A stretch of DNA of 64,000 bases from Protula sp. h YS-2021. Lineage: Eukaryota; Annelida; Polychaeta; Sabellida; Serpulidae. This document shows positions 11,126 to 21,866 of the stretch, piece by piece. The position numbers were made by a program, and so were the translations under genes. Each line of letters starts with the position of its first letter. The first letter of the stretch is position 1. Under the pieces are notes generated by a model that ran no database searches, was not told where the DNA came from, and worked only from the letters and a program-made list of their open reading frames with translations. The stretch lies in assembly GCA_949752745.1 (NCBI GenBank), contig OX457028.1:21622352-21686351 (forward strand). Direction: 5' to 3'.

Positions 11126-12993
11126 TGGTCATTTATTTTTTGTATGAAGCATTCCTAATTGGTCGTGCATACAGCTTGTGCTTTTTGAGATGATATGTCC
11201 TTTGACAAACACTTGCAATATTTTAGTAAGCAATTTTCAAAATCCTTCTACTCCCAGTTTTGCTAAATGTTCGCTAGGCTGCCGTCTCTTAAAAAATTGG
11301 TTAAACGGGGGGGGGGGGGGGGGAGGTGGAGTGAGAGGAATTTAATGATTTGTTAGTTGCCAGCTTTCAAAAGGATTTTTCTCCCAAAATTTTTTTCGGT
11401 TCGCCTTCAAATGTTGCATAAATGTCAGTAACGCGGTATTCACTTAGACGTATCTTTTTAGACCTGCCGAGTTCGCCGGGCTGGTCTTATTACATCAATA
11501 GAGGGGCATCCGTCTGTGTGTACGTATGTACTTGTGTAATCTTTTACTTAAATGCTTCTTCTAATACAGTTTTGACCGGATTCCTTTCAAATTTTGTACG
11601 AATGTTTCTTTAGATAGGCCTCTCTTGACAAATTTTTTTGGCGATTCGCCAAAAATTGTATAAATGGTGAGCATTTAAATTTTTTCAGTTGTCAGTTTTC
11701 AAAATGCTTCTTTTCCCACAATTTCGACCAAATTTTCTTCAAATTTCATACGGATATTGTCTAACTAGGTCTCTCTTGAAAAATTACTTATTTTGGCGAT
11801 CGGCCAAAAATTGGCTAAATTTTTTGCATTGTTTAATTTTTTAGTGTTTAATTTTCTAAATGCTTCTTCTCTCACAACTTTGATCGGATTACTTTCCAAT
11901 TTTGTACAGTTGTTCTCTAGGTAGGCCTCTCTTGAAATAGTACTTTATTTGGCGATCTACCAAAAATTGGAAAAATTGGGAAAATTAAATTTTTTGGTTG
12001 CCAATTTTGCCAACATCAGTAGAGGGACACCCATCGTCTGTATGTACGTGTGTACACTTTTACTTAAAATGCTTCTCCTCCTTCAGTTTTGATCCGACTC
12101 CTTTCAAATTTTGTACGAATGTTCTTTAGATAAGCCTGTCTTAAAAACAATTATTATGTTTTTGCGATTCGCCAAAAATTGGCTAATGGAGGCATTTAAA
12201 AATTTTTGTTGTAAATTTTTAAAGTGCTTCTTCTCGAACAATTTTGATCACATTTTCTTTAAATTTTGTAGGAATATTCTTAAAATAGGCCGCTCTTGAA
12301 AGTTTACCTGCTTTTGGTGATCGCTAAATGGGATGCATTTACATTATTTTGGTTGACAATTTTCAAAATCCTTGTTCTCCCTCAATGTTGATCAGATGTT
12401 CTTTAAATTCTTTACGAATGTTCTCTTTATAGCCTTCTCTTGAAAAGTTAACTTTTTTGGCGATCTGCCCAAAATTGGCTAAGTGGGGGAAGGGGGCTTT
12501 CAAAATGCTTCTTCTCCCACAATTTTTATTGAATTCTTTTCCAATTTGGTACGATTGTTCCCTATATAGGCCTGTCTTGAAAAATTACTTTTTTGGCGAT
12601 CAGTCCGAAATTGGGCAAATGGGGACATTTTTTAAATTTTTGGTGTCTAAATTTCCAAATGCTTCTTCTCCCATAATTTTGATTGGATTCTTTTCCAATT
12701 TTGTACGATTGTTTCCTATGTAGGCATCTCTTGAAAAATTACTTTGTTTGGCGATCCGCCCAAAATTGGCTAAATGGGGGCATTTAACATTTTTTGTTGC
12801 CAATTTTCAAAATGCTTCTTCTGAAACAATTTTGATCAAATTTTCTTTAAATTTTGTACGATTATTCTTGACATAGGCCTTCTTGAAGATTTACTTCTTT
12901 TGGCGATCCGGAAAATTTGGCCAAATGGGGGCATTTATAATTTTCTGGTTGCCAACTTTCAAAATGCTTCTTCTCCCACAATTTTGATCAGAT
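11126..12993 (+). mobile_element. Composite elements with two further heads and ~145-bp repeats
   Basis: A head (AGACCTGCC...GGGCTGGTCT) starts near 11459 and a partial head ('AGAGGGACACCCATCGTCTG') near 12017. Around them are about a dozen ~145-bp units like those at 9.3-10.5 kb. A poly-G tract at 11307-11323 lies in the usual G-rich phase. Multiple heads point to nested or tandem insertions. Confidence 0.7.
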
Positions 12994-14412
12994 CCTCATC
13001 ACGGAGATCATGGTGACACTGTTCGGCCTATCCTTATCGCGGAGATCATGGTGACACTGTTCGGCCAATCCTCATCGCGGAGATCATGGTGACACTGTTC
13101 GGCCAATCATCATCGCGGAGATCATGGTGACACTGTTCGGCCAATCCTCATCGCGGAGATCATGGTGACACTGTTCGGCCAATCCTCATCGCGGAGATCA
13201 TGGTGACACTGTTCGGCCAATCCTCATCGCGGAGATCATGGTGACACTGTTCGGCCAATCCTCATCGCGGAGATCATGGTGACACTATTTAGCCTATCCT
13301 CATCGCGGAGATCATGGTGACACTGTTCGGCCTATCCTCAACGCGGAGATCATGGTGACACTGTTCAGCCCTATCCTCATCACGGAGATCATGGTGACAC
13401 TGTTCGGCCTATCCTCATCGCGGAGATCATGGTGACACTGTTCGGCCAATCCTCATCGCGGAGATCATGGTGACACTGTTCGGCCAATCCTCATCGCGGA
13501 GATCATGGTGACACTGTTCGGCCAATCCTCATCGCGGAGATCATGGTGACACTGTTCGGCTAATCCTCATCGCGGAGATCATGGTGACACTATTTAGCCT
13601 ATCCTCATCGCGGAGATCATGGTGACACTGTTCGGCCTATCCTCAACGCGGAGATCATGGTGGCACTGTTCAGCCCTATCCTCATCACGGAGATCATGGT
13701 GACACTGTTCGGCCTATCCTCATCGCGGAGATCATGGTGACACTGTTCGGCCTATCCTCATCGCGGAGATCATGGTGACACTGTTCAGCCTATCCTCATC
13801 GCGGAGATCATGGTGACACTGTTCGGCCAATCCTCATCGCGGAGATCATGGTGACACTGTTCAGCCTATCCTCATGGCGGAGATCATGGTAACACTGTTC
13901 GGCCAATCCTCATCGCGGAGATCATGGTGACACTGTTCAGCCCTATCCTCATGGCGGAGATCATGGTGACACTGTTCGGCCTATCCTCATCGCGGAGATC
14001 ATGGTGACACTGTTTGGCCTATCCTCAACGCAGAGATCATAGTGACACTGTTCAGCCTATCCTCATCACGGAGATCATGGTGACACTGTTCAGCTTATCC
14101 TCATCGCGGAGATCATGGTGACACTGTTCGGCCAATCCTCATCGCGGAGATCATGGTGACACTGTTCGGCCTATCCTCAACGCGGAGATCATGGTGACAC
14201 TGTTCAGCCCTATCCTCATCACGGAGATCATGGTGACACTGTTCGGCCTATCCTCAACGCGGAGATCATGGTGACACTGTTCAGCCCTATCCTCATCACG
14301 GAGATCATGGTGACACTGTTCGGCCTATCCTCATCGCGGAGATCATGGCGACACTGTTCAGTCTATCCTCATCGCGGAGATCATGGCGACACTGTTCAGC
14401 CTATCCCCATCC
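12994..14412 (+). repeat. 38-bp satellite with higher-order structure
   Basis: About 37 highly similar units of 'CGGAGATCATGGTGACACTG' plus TTCGGCCAATCCTCATCG. Variant units (TATTTAGCC, AACGCGG, a 39-bp unit with CAGCCC) recur in the same order about 305 bp apart (13286 and 13591), so blocks of about eight units have been copied. The array joins directly to a ~145-bp repeat at its left end, as an inner satellite of the composite element. Confidence 0.92.
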
Positions 14413-14735
14413 CGGAGACAAGATTTCCAGAAATATCTGCCAAACACCATTCAAGTAGTATAATAATCTCATCAGAACAATTTCATCAGAACAAATTTAC
14501 CAAAAGTGTTTGAGTTGAAAGTTTTATGCGAAAAAAAAAACAGACGAAGCTGAAAATAATTTCAAATACCGAAAAATAGTGATCCCAGAAGTCCCGTAAG
14601 TGTCGATAGACCAAAGTGGTAATTAAAGAATTGTATATTTTCGGAAGTAGCAATTTGTTTGTTGCTGTTACGGCTGGTTTATCACAGAATTCCTCCAGTC
14701 CTATATTATTCCTAATTGACATATTTGTGTTGCAG
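14413..14735. other. Unrecognised sequence; possible intron
   Basis: No repeat or gene is recognised. It ends in a pyrimidine-biased stretch and TTGTGTTGCAG, a good splice acceptor for the candidate exon that follows. Confidence 0.3.
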
Positions 14736-14853
14736 ACAAAAAGACCACCAAATATGATTCAACGACGCTCAGTACGACATCCTTGCACAACTAGTCCCGA
14801 TCCGGAGACAGGCGAGAATGTCCAGAGACGAATCACCTGCAAATGCTCGTCAG
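14736..14853 (+). CDS. Candidate internal exon, Cys-containing basic peptide
   Basis: A 118-bp segment lies between a good acceptor (TTGTGTTGCAG at 14725-14735) and a CAG|GTAGTA donor at 14854. One frame is open through it and continues open upstream. The peptide includes KRPPNMIQRRSVRHPC and ends ITCKCSSG, so it is basic with three cysteines, as in secreted or extracellular proteins. Base composition is more balanced than in the AT-rich flanks. I do not recognise a domain, and no partner exon was found. It could be a chance open segment. Confidence 0.35.
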
Positions 14854-15010
14854 GTAGTAAAATTGAATTGAATCGAAGCTCAAATTATTTAATACCTAAA
14901 AGATGTGATCCGTTCTCAGAAAGATCACAGATAGACCTGGGTAGTGTGTCATATATTTTGCATGAATCTTTAACAGTATTTCGTCAGAGCATATGAACAT
15001 ATTTTTAAGT

Positions 15011-15376
15011 AAACAAGAGCACCGGAACGCTGCAAATCCCCTCGCCCTTCACACGTTTTGTAACATAAACACAGTATGACATATTTAACAAGTTCAGTTT
15101 GTATGCGTGCATTACTTGCAAATGAAATGGGTAAGTTTCGATCTCAATTTTGGCTAAATAAATGAAAAGTCGGACAAAATGAATACGAGGTGCACAACTA
15201 CAACATATGAGGAGAAAATCTGTATAGGATTGGAAATGTATGTGCTTACCCGTTCGTCGGAGTTGTGCATACAAGACCACTACCCATAAGCGTGACGGAC
15301 GGACGGACGGACGGACAGACAGATTAACCAAATCCTATATCCCCCTCGCGAACAAAGTTGGGCGAGGGTATAATAA
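15011..15376 (+). mobile_element. Non-autonomous element ending in (GACG)n plus hairpin
   Basis: It begins 'CAAGAGCACCGGAACGCTGC' and ends with (GACG)n at 15295-15320, then the hairpin CCCTCGC...GGCGAGGG (15343-15371) and an AT-rich flank. There is no coding potential. The end structure matches 27210-27430 and 53045-53128 and recalls 3' ends of Helentron-associated elements, which is inference. Confidence 0.6.
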
Positions 15377-15641
15377 TTTTTACCCACAACAGAGCCATAA
15401 CTATGGACCTTATAAACACGATTCCGTCAACGGATTTTAATACGGTTTGAGTGTGTGTACCATTCACCAGTAAACACTTAACAGCCGGGATTCACCAATT
15501 ATTAGAAATGTGATTTGATTCTAGAAGAAAAGAGTATGTAGAGTCTTTATTGTGGGATATTTTCCCCTCGGGTACTGCGCCATACTGCGCCATACTGCGT
15601 ATTAACCTTCAGTATACATATCCACTCTTGGAATATGTAAA

Positions 15642-16215
15642 TTATCCCCCGTGAAACGGAGGGATATAGCTTTGAACTTTTCGGTCTGTCCGTCTGTCCG
15701 TCTGTCTGTCTGTCCGTCTGTCTGTCCGTCTGTCCGTCTGTGACGCTTCAGTCTCACGCGCCTACAGGCCACATTAATACATGGATTCGGTTCAAATTTT
15801 GTACACGGCTTCTCTGGAACCTTCCCCAGTGCAGTGACCAAGAATTTTCCGGATCGACCAAAAATTGACGAAATGGCGGACATTTGAAAATTGGCACTGG
15901 ACTTTATATATACGGCAGTCTCGCGCGTCTACAGGCCACATTAATGAATGGATTCGTTTCAAATTCTGCACACGGGCTCCCTGGCACCTTCCGCAGTGCA
16001 GTGATCAAGCATTTTCCGGATGGGACTTGACAAAATGGCGAATTTTTCAAAATCGGCGCGTACCTACGACAGTCTCACCCGAATACTGGTTAATGGATTG
16101 ATTCGTCTAAATGTTAGACACTACGTCGACTTAAATCCTTCCACTTGTAAATTTTTTTTGCGTAGTCAACACGCAACAGCCTTACACAAACCATATCCCC
16201 CACGGGGGATAGACG
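15642..16215. mobile_element. Hairpin-bounded element with two ~160-bp units
   Basis: The left end has the hairpin TCCCCCGTGAAACGGAGGGA and a (CTGTCCGT)n tract (15682-15741). Two units follow that contain 'GTCTACAGGCCACATTAAT', 'TGGATTCGTTTCAAATTCTG', CCTTCCGCAGTGCAGTGA and 'CATTTTCCGGATGGGA'. The right end has TCCCCCACGGGGGA (16197-16210). No protein is encoded. Confidence 0.55.
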
Positions 16216-16224
16216 TACTCCTCG

Positions 16225-16625
16225 AGACGTAGTCAAGTTAGCTGTGTCCTTTCGCGTGGGCGGTTATCCCTGGATGCCCCATAGGCGCTCAATGGGATGA
16301 GATCGGACCAACAGGACAACCACAATAAAACTATGACGTCATCAGCAAGGAAATAATCTACGAAGTTTTGGCTGCATAAAGTACTCGTATCCTGTTGGGA
16401 AGTTGGTCAGCTCTTGGTGTTGCTCCGAAACTGGCCTGGCACAGGCGACTGGAACTTTGTGTAACGGAGGGATGTTGACGAGTTTTTAATAATGACGAAA
16501 GGCGTTCTACTGATAAAGGAGGTTCCACCCCATACCATTATATTGTACAAACCATTGTGTGCCGCTCGAACGCAGCAATTTATTGCTGTTCGGTACATCT
16601 TCTGCCTGTGGGCCCGGGCCATCCA
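16225..16625 (-). pseudogene. Tc1/mariner transposase relic
   Basis: Reading leftward, one frame gives HRQKMYRTAINCC and then IMVWGGTSFISRTP, matching the conserved (V)MVWGGIS.GGRTPL block of Tc1-like DDE transposases. Downstream, in other frames, SDLIP and PIERLWG correspond to the catalytic-glutamate block SPDLNPIEHLW. The second catalytic aspartate block (DNARPH) is not recognisable and there are several frameshifts. The fragment covers only the C-terminal half of the ~340-residue family. It is a dead relic related to the one at 20855-21230. Confidence 0.65.
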
Positions 16626-16744
16626 CACAGTTAACGCAAAATTGCAAAACTGAATTTTCTATTGAGCCCAGTCCCGATGCTGCTGTGTGCAAAACAAGCG
16701 ACTTCGAAGACGAATTAGTGTCAAAACAGCAGATCAAAAAATAA

Positions 16745-17040
16745 TTTTCAGTTTCCGAAACCAAATTAAAAAAGTCTATTTCAGATATCATTATTTCAGA
16801 AATAAATTCTTGATATCAATAAAAGGAAAATGAATTATTGAGCTCAAAATTGATATTTTGCTCTCAAATATTTCATTTTTGCTATCAAGAATTGAATTTT
16901 TCATCTCAAAAAATTCAATTTTAGATATCATTAAATCATTTTTGATATCAATAAACATTTCTCGATATCTCTAAATATTTATTGATATCAAAAATTATTT
17001 TTGAAAAATTAATTCTTGATATCAATAATTTTCTAATAAA
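16745..17040. repeat. AT-rich tandem of GATATCAA palindromes
   Basis: Units near 20-30 bp centre on TTGATATCAA or TTGAGCTCAA-like palindromes, separated by A/T-rich spacers. No gene is present. The sequence could fold on itself and is likely unstable. Confidence 0.7.
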
Positions 17041-17423
17041 TGTGGAACACTCACGTACAAACCGGTTACTATGCATGACCATGACTTTTTAAAATGACCC
17101 CCAAGTTGGAGAAATATCCCTTTTTAACCAGGCGGCAATACCCTAATAAATTTTCACCCTCAGATACGCAGTGTGAAATGAGATATATATATAAATATTT
17201 TGTTTTACTAAATTTGTAAATTATACATAAATGAAAATAAACAGCACCCAAACAGCAAAAGCTAGATAGACATAATAAAGAATCACACTTTTCTGTGGAA
17301 TTCACGGAGGGCTGAATAAAAATTAACTGTTGGAATTCCGTGAGGACCGCATCGGGAATCCAACTTAACACCCTTACTCTTCGATAATTTTATTGGAAGC
17401 GCACTGTAGGAATTGTTTTTAAT
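17041..17423. other. No recognised gene
   Basis: AT-rich sequence with a short TA run at 17186-17198. No repeat family or domain was recognised on either strand. Confidence 0.35.
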
Positions 17424-17872
17424 CATGCCCCGTGTAGCGAGGGGATATAGGTTTCAGGTTTTCCGTCTGTCCGTCCTCCGTCGGTTAGAACGTATATTGA
17501 ACGTGTGCAACGTCGTATTCTATTTTAAATGGGCCAAAAATTCTCAAAAATACGATTTGTCAAAAAATGGCTGTATTTCAGGAAATTTGGTAGCACGGAC
17601 ATAGGTTTTGAGTTCTCCGAAACTATTTGATCCAACGCTCTGAAATTTTATGCAGCGAAAATGTACATACTGTACATTGCAACGTTGCAGTTTTTTTTAA
17701 AGTGGCCAAAAATATTAAAAAATACTACTTGTCAAAAATGTATATTTTTATGGAAACTTGCTTGCACGGAGATAGATTTTCGGAGATAGAATTTGTCAAG
17801 ACGAGTTCTCCGAAACCATTCGATCCAGCGTTCTGAAATTTTATACAGTGAAAATATATATAGTGGATGTGA
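17424..17872 (-). mobile_element. Hairpin/(CCGT)n element, left part (interrupted)
   Basis: The hairpin CCCCGTGTAGCGAGGGG (17425-17441) with a CCGTCTGTCCGTCC tract begins an element of ~180-bp units, each with 'GAGTTCTCCGAAACTATTTG', 'ATCCAACGCTCTGAAATTTT' and 'GTGGCCAAAAATATT'. The series is interrupted at 17873 and resumes at 19414 with 'CGTTCTCCGAAACTATTCG', showing a nested insertion. Confidence 0.65.
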
Positions 17873-19413
17873 TTTTTTACACCAGCCGTCTACGTCGGGC
17901 TGGTCTTATCACAACATCAATAGAGGGGCACCCGTCGTCTGTATGTACGTATGTACGTGTGCAAACTTTTACTTAAAATGCCTCTTCTTCTTCAGTTTGG
18001 ATCGGATTCCACTCAAATTTAATACGAATGTTCTCTGGGTAGGCCTCTCTTGACAAATTTTTTGGCGATCCGCCCAAAATTGGCTAAATGAGGGGGGGGG
18101 GGGCATTTGAAACTTTTCGGTTGCCAGTTTTAAAAATGCTTCTCCCACAATTTTAATCGGGTTTTATGCAAATTTTTGAAATCTTACTTTTTTGGGGATC
18201 CGCCAGAAATTGGTTAAAAATAGGGGCATTTTTTAATTTATTGGCATTTCATTTTGAAAATGCTTCTCCCACAATTTTGATTGAATTCCTTTCCAATTTT
18301 GTACGATTCCTCTCTAGGTATGCCCTTCTTGAAAAATTACTTTTATTGGCGATCCGCCAAAAATTAAAAGAGTAAAAACGCAAGTTAAATAAACTTGCGC
18401 AGTGGTCCGAAATGTGAGCCGTGCATCAACGCAAGCTAAATATATATGCGCATTGGTCCAAAATGCAAACCGCGCGTCAACGCAAATTAAATAAACATGC
18501 GCAATAGTCCGGAATGTGAACCACGTACGCCTCAACGCAAGCTAAATAAACATGCGCGCTGGTCCGAAATACGAACCGCTCATCAATAGAAGTTGAATAA
18601 ACATGCACATTGGTCCTAAATGCGAACCGCGCATCCACGCAAGTAAAATAAATATGCGCACTGGTCCAAAATGCAAACCGCGCGTCAGTGGAAGTTAAAT
18701 AAACATGGGCACTGGTATGAAATGCGAGCCGCGCATCAACCCAAGTTAAATAACTATGCGTTCTGGCCCGAAATGTCAACCGCGCATCAACGCAAGCTAA
18801 ATAAACATGCGCACTGGTCTAAAATAAGAAGCGCGCATTAACGCAAGTTAAATAAACATGCACAGTGGTCCGAAATGTTAACCGCACCTCAACATAAGCT
18901 AAATAAACATGCGCACTGGTCCGAAATACGAACCACGCATCAGTAGAAGTTGAATAAACATGGGCACTGGTCTGAAATGCGAGCCGCGCATCAACCCAAG
19001 TTAAATAACTACGCGTTCTTGTCCGAAATGTCAACCGTGCATCAACGCAAGCAAAAAAAATTGCACTGGTCTAAAATAAGAACCACGCATCATCGCAAAT
19101 TAAATAATCATGCCAACTGGTCCGAAAAATGAAACGCGCATCAACACAAGCCAAACTAACAAGTTCACTGGTCCGAAATGCACTGGTCAGAGATGCACAA
19201 GATATGTATCCCATTTTTCTGGGAAACAAATCTTTGTATGTATTTATGTTCGGGTCCGTTGCTGAAATAATTAATTAGCTAGCTCTTAGCCATCTCGTCT
19301 TTTGAAGCCCAATTTTTCAGGGAAATTCCCTATCGCTTTTCGTAAGCAACTATACAAGCTTATTCATAGATTCACTAGATCTCGGCTGGTCATAATGTCC
19401 CTGGACATTCTTG
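17873..19413 (+). mobile_element. Complete composite element, nested
   Basis: This is the clearest full copy. A head hairpin ACCAGCC...GGGCTGGT (17881-17903) with 'AGAGGGGCACCCGTCGTCTG' is followed by ~145-bp repeats (17975-18365), the 51-bp satellite (18376-19190), the conserved spacer (19198-19345) and the tail hairpin AATGTCC-CT-GGACATT ending at 19413. It is 1.54 kb long and non-coding. It splits an older hairpin/(CCGT)n repeat, so it moved after that repeat was in place. I saw no clear target-site duplication. Confidence 0.7.
18376..19190 (+). repeat. 51-bp satellite array, second copy
   Basis: About 15 units of 'GCGCACTGGTCCGAAATGCG' type, more diverged from each other than the best units of the first array. 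Open frames of 17-residue periodicity on both strands are by-products. Confidence 0.88.
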
Positions 19414-19600
19414 TTATGTAAACCTGTTTGTACGGAGATAGATTTTGTCAAGACGCGTTCTCCGAAACTATTCGATCCATCGTTCTGACATTTGAAAATA
19501 TATATATTGTAGTTGTACAATATCGTCTTATTTTTTAAATCGACCGAAAATTGAAAAAATTGTAGGGTTTTCAATTTCATTGAATTTACTAACATCCAAT
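19414..19600 (-). repeat. Continuation of interrupted hairpin/(CCGT)n element
   Basis: 'GGAGATAGATTTTGTCAAG' and 'CGTTCTCCGAAACTATTCG' resume the unit series broken at 17872. Confidence 0.55.
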
Positions 19601-19675
19601 GACGTTATGTGTCACACTGGGGATCCCGCTTCACTGAGGCTCTAGTCCTTTTGGAAAATGTCACCCCTTGAGTTA

Positions 19676-20235
19676 GACTTGCTGCGCCCTGTTCCGCCCC
19701 ACCCCTTCCCTTTATATACAGCGCGCCCTGTTCCGCCCCAATCCCTTCCCTTTACATACAGCGCGCCCTGTTCCGCCCCAATCCCTTCCCTTTACATACA
19801 GCGCGCCCTGTCCCCCCCACCCCTTCCATTTATATACAGCACGCCCTGTTCCGCCCCACACCTTCCCTTCATATACAGCGCGCCCTATTTCACCCCAATC
19901 CCTTCTCTTTACATACAGCACGCCCTGTCCCCCCACCCCTTCCATTTATATACAGCGCGCCCTGTTCCGCCCCCACACCTTCCATTTATATACAGCGCGC
20001 CCTGGTCCGCCCCCACCCCTTCCCTTTATATACAGCGCGCCCTGTTCCGCCCCCACCCCTTCCCTTTATATACAGCGCGCCCTGTTCCGCCCCCGCCCCT
20101 TCCCTTTATATACAGCGCGCCCTGTTCCGCCCCCACCCATTCCCTTTATATACAGAGCGCCCTGTTCCGCCCGACCCCTTCCATTTATATACAGCGCGCC
20201 CTGTTCCGCCCGACCCCTTCCATTTATATACAGAT
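19676..20235 (+). repeat. 40-bp satellite with TTTATATA and GC box-like parts
   Basis: About 14 units of 'GCGCGCCCTGTTCCGCCCCC' plus ACCCCTTCCCTTTATATACA with an exact 40-bp period over 20041-20160. Each unit joins a GC-rich segment to a TATA-like one. The long proline-rich frame across it is a by-product. Confidence 0.9.
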
Positions 20236-20600
20236 GAGCTTTAGAATGTCAGCCAGTTTCCAAGGTGTTCGCATCTTTTAATAAGCAGTCCGGTGGCCGC
20301 AATGTGTGAAGAAGCTCCAGAGCTGCAGGATTACAATGGAAACGTTTTGCTCTTTTCAGTAATCGGCCAGTGGTGTTGATGTGATGTCACGTGACGTGAG
20401 CGAATGCGCGCTATTGTTTGAATTTTTGTAATGAATGTTTAAAAAGTTTGTAATGAATGTTTAAAAAGTTATTTCATTTTGTGAGTACAACAGAAACGAA
20501 GCATGTCTTCAAACATCTCAGAAAGGCATTATACCCTCCTCTACGCCACCTCCCCCGCAAAAAAAAACATTATTTCCTTTTTTGTTTTGGTTTAAGCAGA
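20236..20600. other. No recognised gene
   Basis: Contains a short direct duplication of 'GTAATGAATGTTTAAAAAGT' near 20427-20470 and nothing else recognised. Confidence 0.35.
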
Positions 20601-20616
20601 ACCACGGCAATGAGTT

Positions 20617-20693
20617 TAGTGAGTCGATGAAAAGCGATCTTTTTCCCCGAAATGAAGAAGGGGAAAAAGATCGCTACGCTAGACTCTCACATT
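20617..20693. ncRNA. Perfect-stem hairpin, function unknown
   Basis: GCGATCTTTTTCCCC (20634-20648) and its exact reverse complement (20660-20674) are separated by an 11-base loop. Beyond a mismatched zone, the flanks GTGAG and CTCAC also pair. The size fits a small-RNA precursor or a miniature foldback element. Nothing in the sequence shows that it is transcribed. Confidence 0.3.
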
Positions 20694-20854
20694 TTGACCT
20701 GTCAGTCGGACAGTACCTGCAACTCCAGGAAAGTAAAACCCTCTGATTAATAGCAATAGTAGTTAAGGGCCCGAAGGTCCGTTCTAGGAGATATTTGGTC
20801 ACTTATTTCTCTCGCTTGTTTTCTACAGTGTCTTGTGACTAATCGCGATTTGGC

Positions 20855-21230
20855 GTTGGTCGCATGGATGGACACACGAGTGCGTGTGTAGAACAGTGGG
20901 TTGGCAGTCAGTACGTATTGCAATTCATTGGGTGGTCCGTGTGGGGGGGGGGGGGGGGGTTGCAGATCTAATGGTATGGGCTGCAATGTCGTTTGACAGT
21001 AGAACGATGAGGATAGCTTAATAGCTCGTTGTTGCATCACAGTTCTACTGTACCCGTCCTCTTCGCCTGATCTCGGTCCTATCGAGCACCTAAGGAACCA
21101 ATTATATCAAAAGGTAGCATCTAGGGATAACAATATACGCACGAAGACACAGCTGATTACTACTCACACTAGTGGATACGCATAAGCGGAGAGACCACCC
21201 GAAGGTTATGCGCAATATGTGGCACAGATG
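20855..21230 (+). pseudogene. Tc1/mariner transposase relic
   Basis: In shifting frames the segment reads MDGHTRV, EQWVGSQYVLQF and ADLMVWAAMSFD, then after a deletion SSSPDLGPIEHLRNQLYQKV, and lastly DHPKVMRNMWHR. This matches the conserved order DGR.RVW / (V)MVWG.IS / SPDLNPIEHLWD of Tc1-like transposases, with the catalytic glutamate in IEH. The DNARPH block is missing, a poly-G run (20942-20959) interrupts it and there are stops. It is about one third of a normal transposase and is dead. Confidence 0.7.
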
Positions 21231-21278
21231 AACATTTCCCGCGTTAAAACTTCGATATTTGAATTCCACCTCTGATAT

Positions 21279-21632
21279 GTTTTAGACCAGCCCACTACGT
21301 CGGGGCATCAATAGAGGGGCATCCGTCGTCTGTATGTACGTATGTACGTATATATATATATATATATGTGTGTAAACATTATGCTTCGATCTTCTCCTTC
21401 ATGTTTGATCGGATTGCTTTCGAATTTTGTACGAATCTTTTTTTAGGTAGGCCTCTCTTAAAAAATTATTTTTTTTGACGACCCGTCAAAAATTGACTAA
21501 ATGGGGGGGGGGGGGGGCATTTAAAATTTTTCGATTGCCAGATTTCAAAATGATTCTTTTCCCGCAATTTTTATCAGATTTTCTTTAAACTTTGTACGAA
21601 TATTCTCTTGATAGGCCTCTTTTTCTCGGTCT
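21279..21632 (+). mobile_element. Composite element head with two ~145-bp units (truncated)
   Basis: The head has AGACCAGCCCACTACGTCGG and 'AGAGGGGCATCCGTCGTCTG', then TGTATGTACG, a (TA)n run and two ~145-bp units with a poly-G tract (21504-21518) in the usual phase. The hairpin's second arm is partly deleted. Confidence 0.65.
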
Positions 21633-21639
21633 TTGTCAC

Positions 21640-21830
21640 CGTACCATGTTCCCCCCTGTGGGTGGGGGGAATCTTAAGAATACACCCACTGCGTTCTGTT
21701 CCGTGCATGGCGTAAGAGGCGACTAATCGGAATTTCTTTCATTCTAACTTTTCTTTTACTATTCCTTCATTCTCCCTCCTTTTTTCTCCAATTGTTTCTT
21801 GAGCAAGTGCGTTAAACAAGAAGGGGTTTG
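21640..21830 (+). repeat. Dispersed repeat, copy 2
   Basis: 'GGGGGGAATCTTAAGAATAC', 'TTCCGTGCATGGCGTAAGAG' and GCGACTAATCGG match the copy at 4245-4450. Confidence 0.6.
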
Positions 21831-21866
21831 TTGCACGGTTACTCACCACAAATTTCTATTGAAGGC

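Noticed and set aside
19658..20281. 207-codon proline-rich open frame
   Set aside because: It follows the 40-bp satellite exactly and its peptide period simply reflects three units (120 bp).
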